From: Pseudocercospora fijiensis CIRAD86 | Lineage: Eukaryota > Ascomycota > Dothideomycetes > Mycosphaerellales > Mycosphaerellaceae | Reading direction: 5' to 3' | Assembly: GCF_000340215.1 (NCBI RefSeq) | Contig: NW_006921538.1 | Span: 3,784,936 to 3,848,935 of the forward strand | DNA length: 64,000 nucleotides | Shown here: in pieces, positions 62,201-64,000 of the stretch | Layout: every line of letters begins with the position of its first letter | Position numbering within the stretch: the first letter of the stretch is position 1 | The notes under the pieces: model-generated | The model's database searches: none | What the model saw: only the letters and a program-made list of their open reading frames with translations | What the model was told of the DNA's origin: nothing | Translations under genes and position numbers: made by a program

Positions 62201-64000
62201 GACTCCTAACCCGTTAAGTAAGGTTACTTCGGCGACCTAGGCGAAGATGCATATTATTCGGACTCGTATTAGTCCGAGTATAGTGCCTACTTTAGCGGTA
62301 TCGGCACTCCTCTCTCGCTCGCGGCGGAAGTCCCTTAAGAAATTAAGGTCCCCTCTAGTGTTCGTCTATATCTTTCGTCCGCCTACGCCTATAAGATATA
62401 CGGTTACGAATTCGCGTCGAGAAATCTCTTATACTATTACGTTCGTACCGGCTACTCGAAGAAATTAGCGCCGCCGCCGCCTATATAGCAAAGATTGCTA
62501 GACAATCCTATAGTTTACCGATCTATAGCGCTACCGTTAGTATAGCGCGGCTACGCCTTTCGTAACTTTTAGTATATAACGTTTCCCTACCGATTTTCGC
62601 CCTAGGGCGCTATAGAGTAGATTTGTTTAGATACCGGCTATACTATAACTCTCGCCGATAAAGTATTCGTACTTTAGTAGCGCCCTAATATCTAGATTCT
62701 CTATCTTCGTAAGCCGCTTAAAATTAGGGGTATCGTAGGAGCTTAGGCTATATCCGAGTATATTTAGTTAGATTTTTATATACTATCGTAGCGTGCGGAC
62801 GGCACGGTAGCGCTCGCTTATATAGTCCGCGAGGTTTACCTAGTCCCGAGTCTAAAGGCTAAGGTCCTATAAGGAATAGACGCGGTCGCTATTAAAGGCA
62901 TAAAGATTAACATACTAGCGAGGAAGGTTACGGTAGCTAATTAGGGCAACGCTACCTTTAAGGTTAGCGTAAAGCGGAAAAAGGGTAAACCGGTCTTAAA
63001 TCGCCCTATCCGCGTAGCAAACGATGTCCTGCTCCTACCTCGTTCGGTAACTATAGTCCTAGTTAATTTTGCCGGCGATCTACTACGATAACGCGACTTC
63101 TTGCTAGAAGCAGGATTAGTGCTACAACTATATAGATCTGCCTAGGGATTGTCTGCTAGATCGCCGCCGTTAGTGTCGGTATATAACTAGTTAGTAGACT
63201 CGTCCTTCTTGTACGCGCAAGTCCGTAATAATTCTACCTCCGAAGCACTTCTAAAAGCCGGCTAGCGAATTAGTACGCTGCTAGATTCTACCTTCGAAGG
63301 CGCTTTTTACGTAGACGCCGAGGATTATAGGCTAGCCGCGCTAAATCCAAACGCGCTAATAACAATAGCCGAGCTCGAGCAGAAGTATAACTTAGGTATA
63401 ACTATCTATAGCGCGCCCGATCGGGCTAACGCAATCGCCGCAGTAGTAGAAAAATATCCTAAGCTCTTTACGGATCGGCGCACGATTGTTAACATCCCCG
63501 AGTCTAAATATATGCCGATTCCTACAACCCCTAACTACCTTAACAAGCTCCCTCCGCTAAAGGTAATTAATTTAGAAAAGCGAGATCGGGAAGTAGTCGA
63601 TAAGATATACGAAGATCTCTATAACTAGGGCAAAATAGAGTTCACTACCAAACTAATACCCTTCGGGTTCCCCGTGTTTGTAGTTTAGAAGCGCGTGCCC
63701 GATAGGAAGGGCGGCAACGTTAATAAGCCTAGGGCGGTAGTAGACATTCGCGCCCTAAACTGTATATCTATACCGGACAGCTACTAGATTCCGCTCTAAG
63801 CCGACCTATTCGGCCTCCTAGTAGGATGCAACTACATTAGCACTATAGACTGCCTAATATTCTTCTACTAATAGGGAGTACGTAAGGAAGATCGCTATAA
63901 GCTAGCGATTAACACCTATCGCGGGCAGGAGCAGTTTAACGTAGCTATTATAGGCTACTCGAATAGTGTCTAGTTCGTTTAGCGGAAGCTAGATCGTATC
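59270..64000 (+). mobile_element. Ty3/gypsy-type LTR retrotransposon gag-protease-RT, RIP-inactivated, cut by window end
   Basis: A single frame (codons from 59282) runs 4.7 kb to the window end with many TAG/TAA but no detected frameshift. A gag-like region at ~61,170-61,800 includes HCPRFDLARLGFFDPTLSII, YRSVYAFISAAKDYIYIVGL and DEFVIAYEKKFY; no CCHC zinc knuckle is seen. The protease has ICLDTGYTITLADKVF with D-T-G at 62630-62638. The reverse transcriptase begins near 63,500: YMPIPTTPNYLNKLPPLKVI, GKIEFTTKLIPFGFPVFVV, then KPRAVVDIRALN and YISTIDCLIFFY, and finally YRGQEQFNVAIIGYSNS. These match the Ty3/gypsy RT order up to just before the YxDD box, which lies beyond 64000. Neither LTR could be identified. 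The element cannot be active as written. Confidence 0.88.
60590..60960 (+). repeat. Gln/Tyr/Pro-rich repeat in the gag-frame leader
   Basis: Imperfect in-frame units of about 80-110 bases recur. Each carries (A/T)TT(C/T)(G/A)CTCC(C/T)(G/A)ATAA-like text followed by TATTACTAGCAAACGTACGC or a relative and GCCTAGGGCTAGGC. Translated, they give (F)APDNxxYY-Q-x-Y-x-QG with stops at presumed Gln codons, so the original was a Gln/Tyr/Asn-rich tract with prion-like composition. Confidence 0.7.

Larger units (their letters stand above)
50050..64000. mobile_element. RIP-like mutated transposon block, runs off the window
   Basis: From about 50,050 the sequence becomes dense in TAG, CTA, TAT and AGC, with almost no TCA/CCA and TGA/TGG but plenty of CpG. 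No frame longer than about 100 codons survives, yet long protein-like frames can be read through TAG/TAA codons on both strands, at positions where Gln or Trp would be expected. This is C-to-T change at CpA on both strands, the hallmark of repeat-induced point mutation in ascomycetes. GCA and ACA survive, so the preference seems to be for a pyrimidine before the C. The block is a nest of at least three to four dead elements plus tandem arrays. Confidence 0.85.

Noticed and set aside
62247..62468. 73-codon plus-strand frame inside the gypsy element
   Set aside because: It is out of frame with the continuous gag-protease-RT frame that covers the same bases.
50050..64000. Reassigned TAG codon (alternative genetic code) to explain in-frame TAGs
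   Set aside because: TAG occupies both Gln-type and Trp-type positions and some Gln sites are TAA, which fits C-to-T mutation on both strands rather than one reassigned codon; the neighbouring genes use normal stops.

Overview
The window is eukaryotic DNA from a filamentous ascomycete (Pezizomycotina). Short introns with GTRNGT-type donors and CTNAC-like branch sites split many reading frames, the gene density is fungal, and several products belong to fungal families: hydrophobic surface binding protein A, a bifunctional catalase-peroxidase, a heme-thiolate peroxygenase and 14-helix MFS efflux pumps. A Dothideomycete is my best guess, but that is inference; no rRNA or other marker is present.

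Layout. Bases 1 to about 50,050 are ordinary gene-bearing DNA with balanced composition. From the left: a sulfotransferase-like membrane protein (192-1092), an MFS efflux pump (1616-3559), an SR-rich single-pass membrane protein (7279-8045), a secreted HEXXH protein (9884-11501), several small or unrecognised proteins (11997-16721), a protein with a C-terminal J-like HPD segment (18774-20210), a frame-broken pseudogene (20923-22280), small orphan genes (23842-31761), a two-exon coiled-coil protein (31955-34641), HsbA (35112-35642), a Mutator-like MITE with 30-bp inverted repeats (36503-36687) beside a truncated allantoate-permease-type MFS fragment (36991-37545), a PARP-like ADP-ribosyltransferase (37914-39521), catalase-peroxidase (40369-42783), a secreted peroxygenase (46399-47716) and a two-exon RNA polymerase subunit of the Rpb12 type with an eight-codon last exon (48631-48949). 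Between these lie long stretches where I see no convincing gene.

At about 50,050 the DNA changes abruptly. From there to the end (14 kb) there is no intact gene. The block is full of TAG/CTA and retains many CpG, but CAG/CAA (Gln) and TGG (Trp) codons have become TAG/TAA within otherwise continuous frames. This is the footprint of repeat-induced point mutation (RIP). Four dead coding tracts can be read through the stops: a roughly 1,000-codon plus-strand frame with DUF6589-like features (50,941-53,950), a short minus-strand tract (54,031-54,192), a roughly 470-codon minus-strand tract I do not recognise (57,510-58,930), and a Ty3/gypsy gag-protease-reverse transcriptase in one plus-strand frame that runs off the window (59,270-64,000). 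Between 54 and 57.5 kb lie several tandem-repeat arrays.

Functionally the left part has a secreted and oxidative flavour (HsbA, peroxygenase, HEXXH protein, catalase-peroxidase, efflux pump), consistent with life on plant or other surfaces. The genes are not an obvious biosynthetic cluster: no polyketide synthase, peptide synthetase or terpene synthase is seen.
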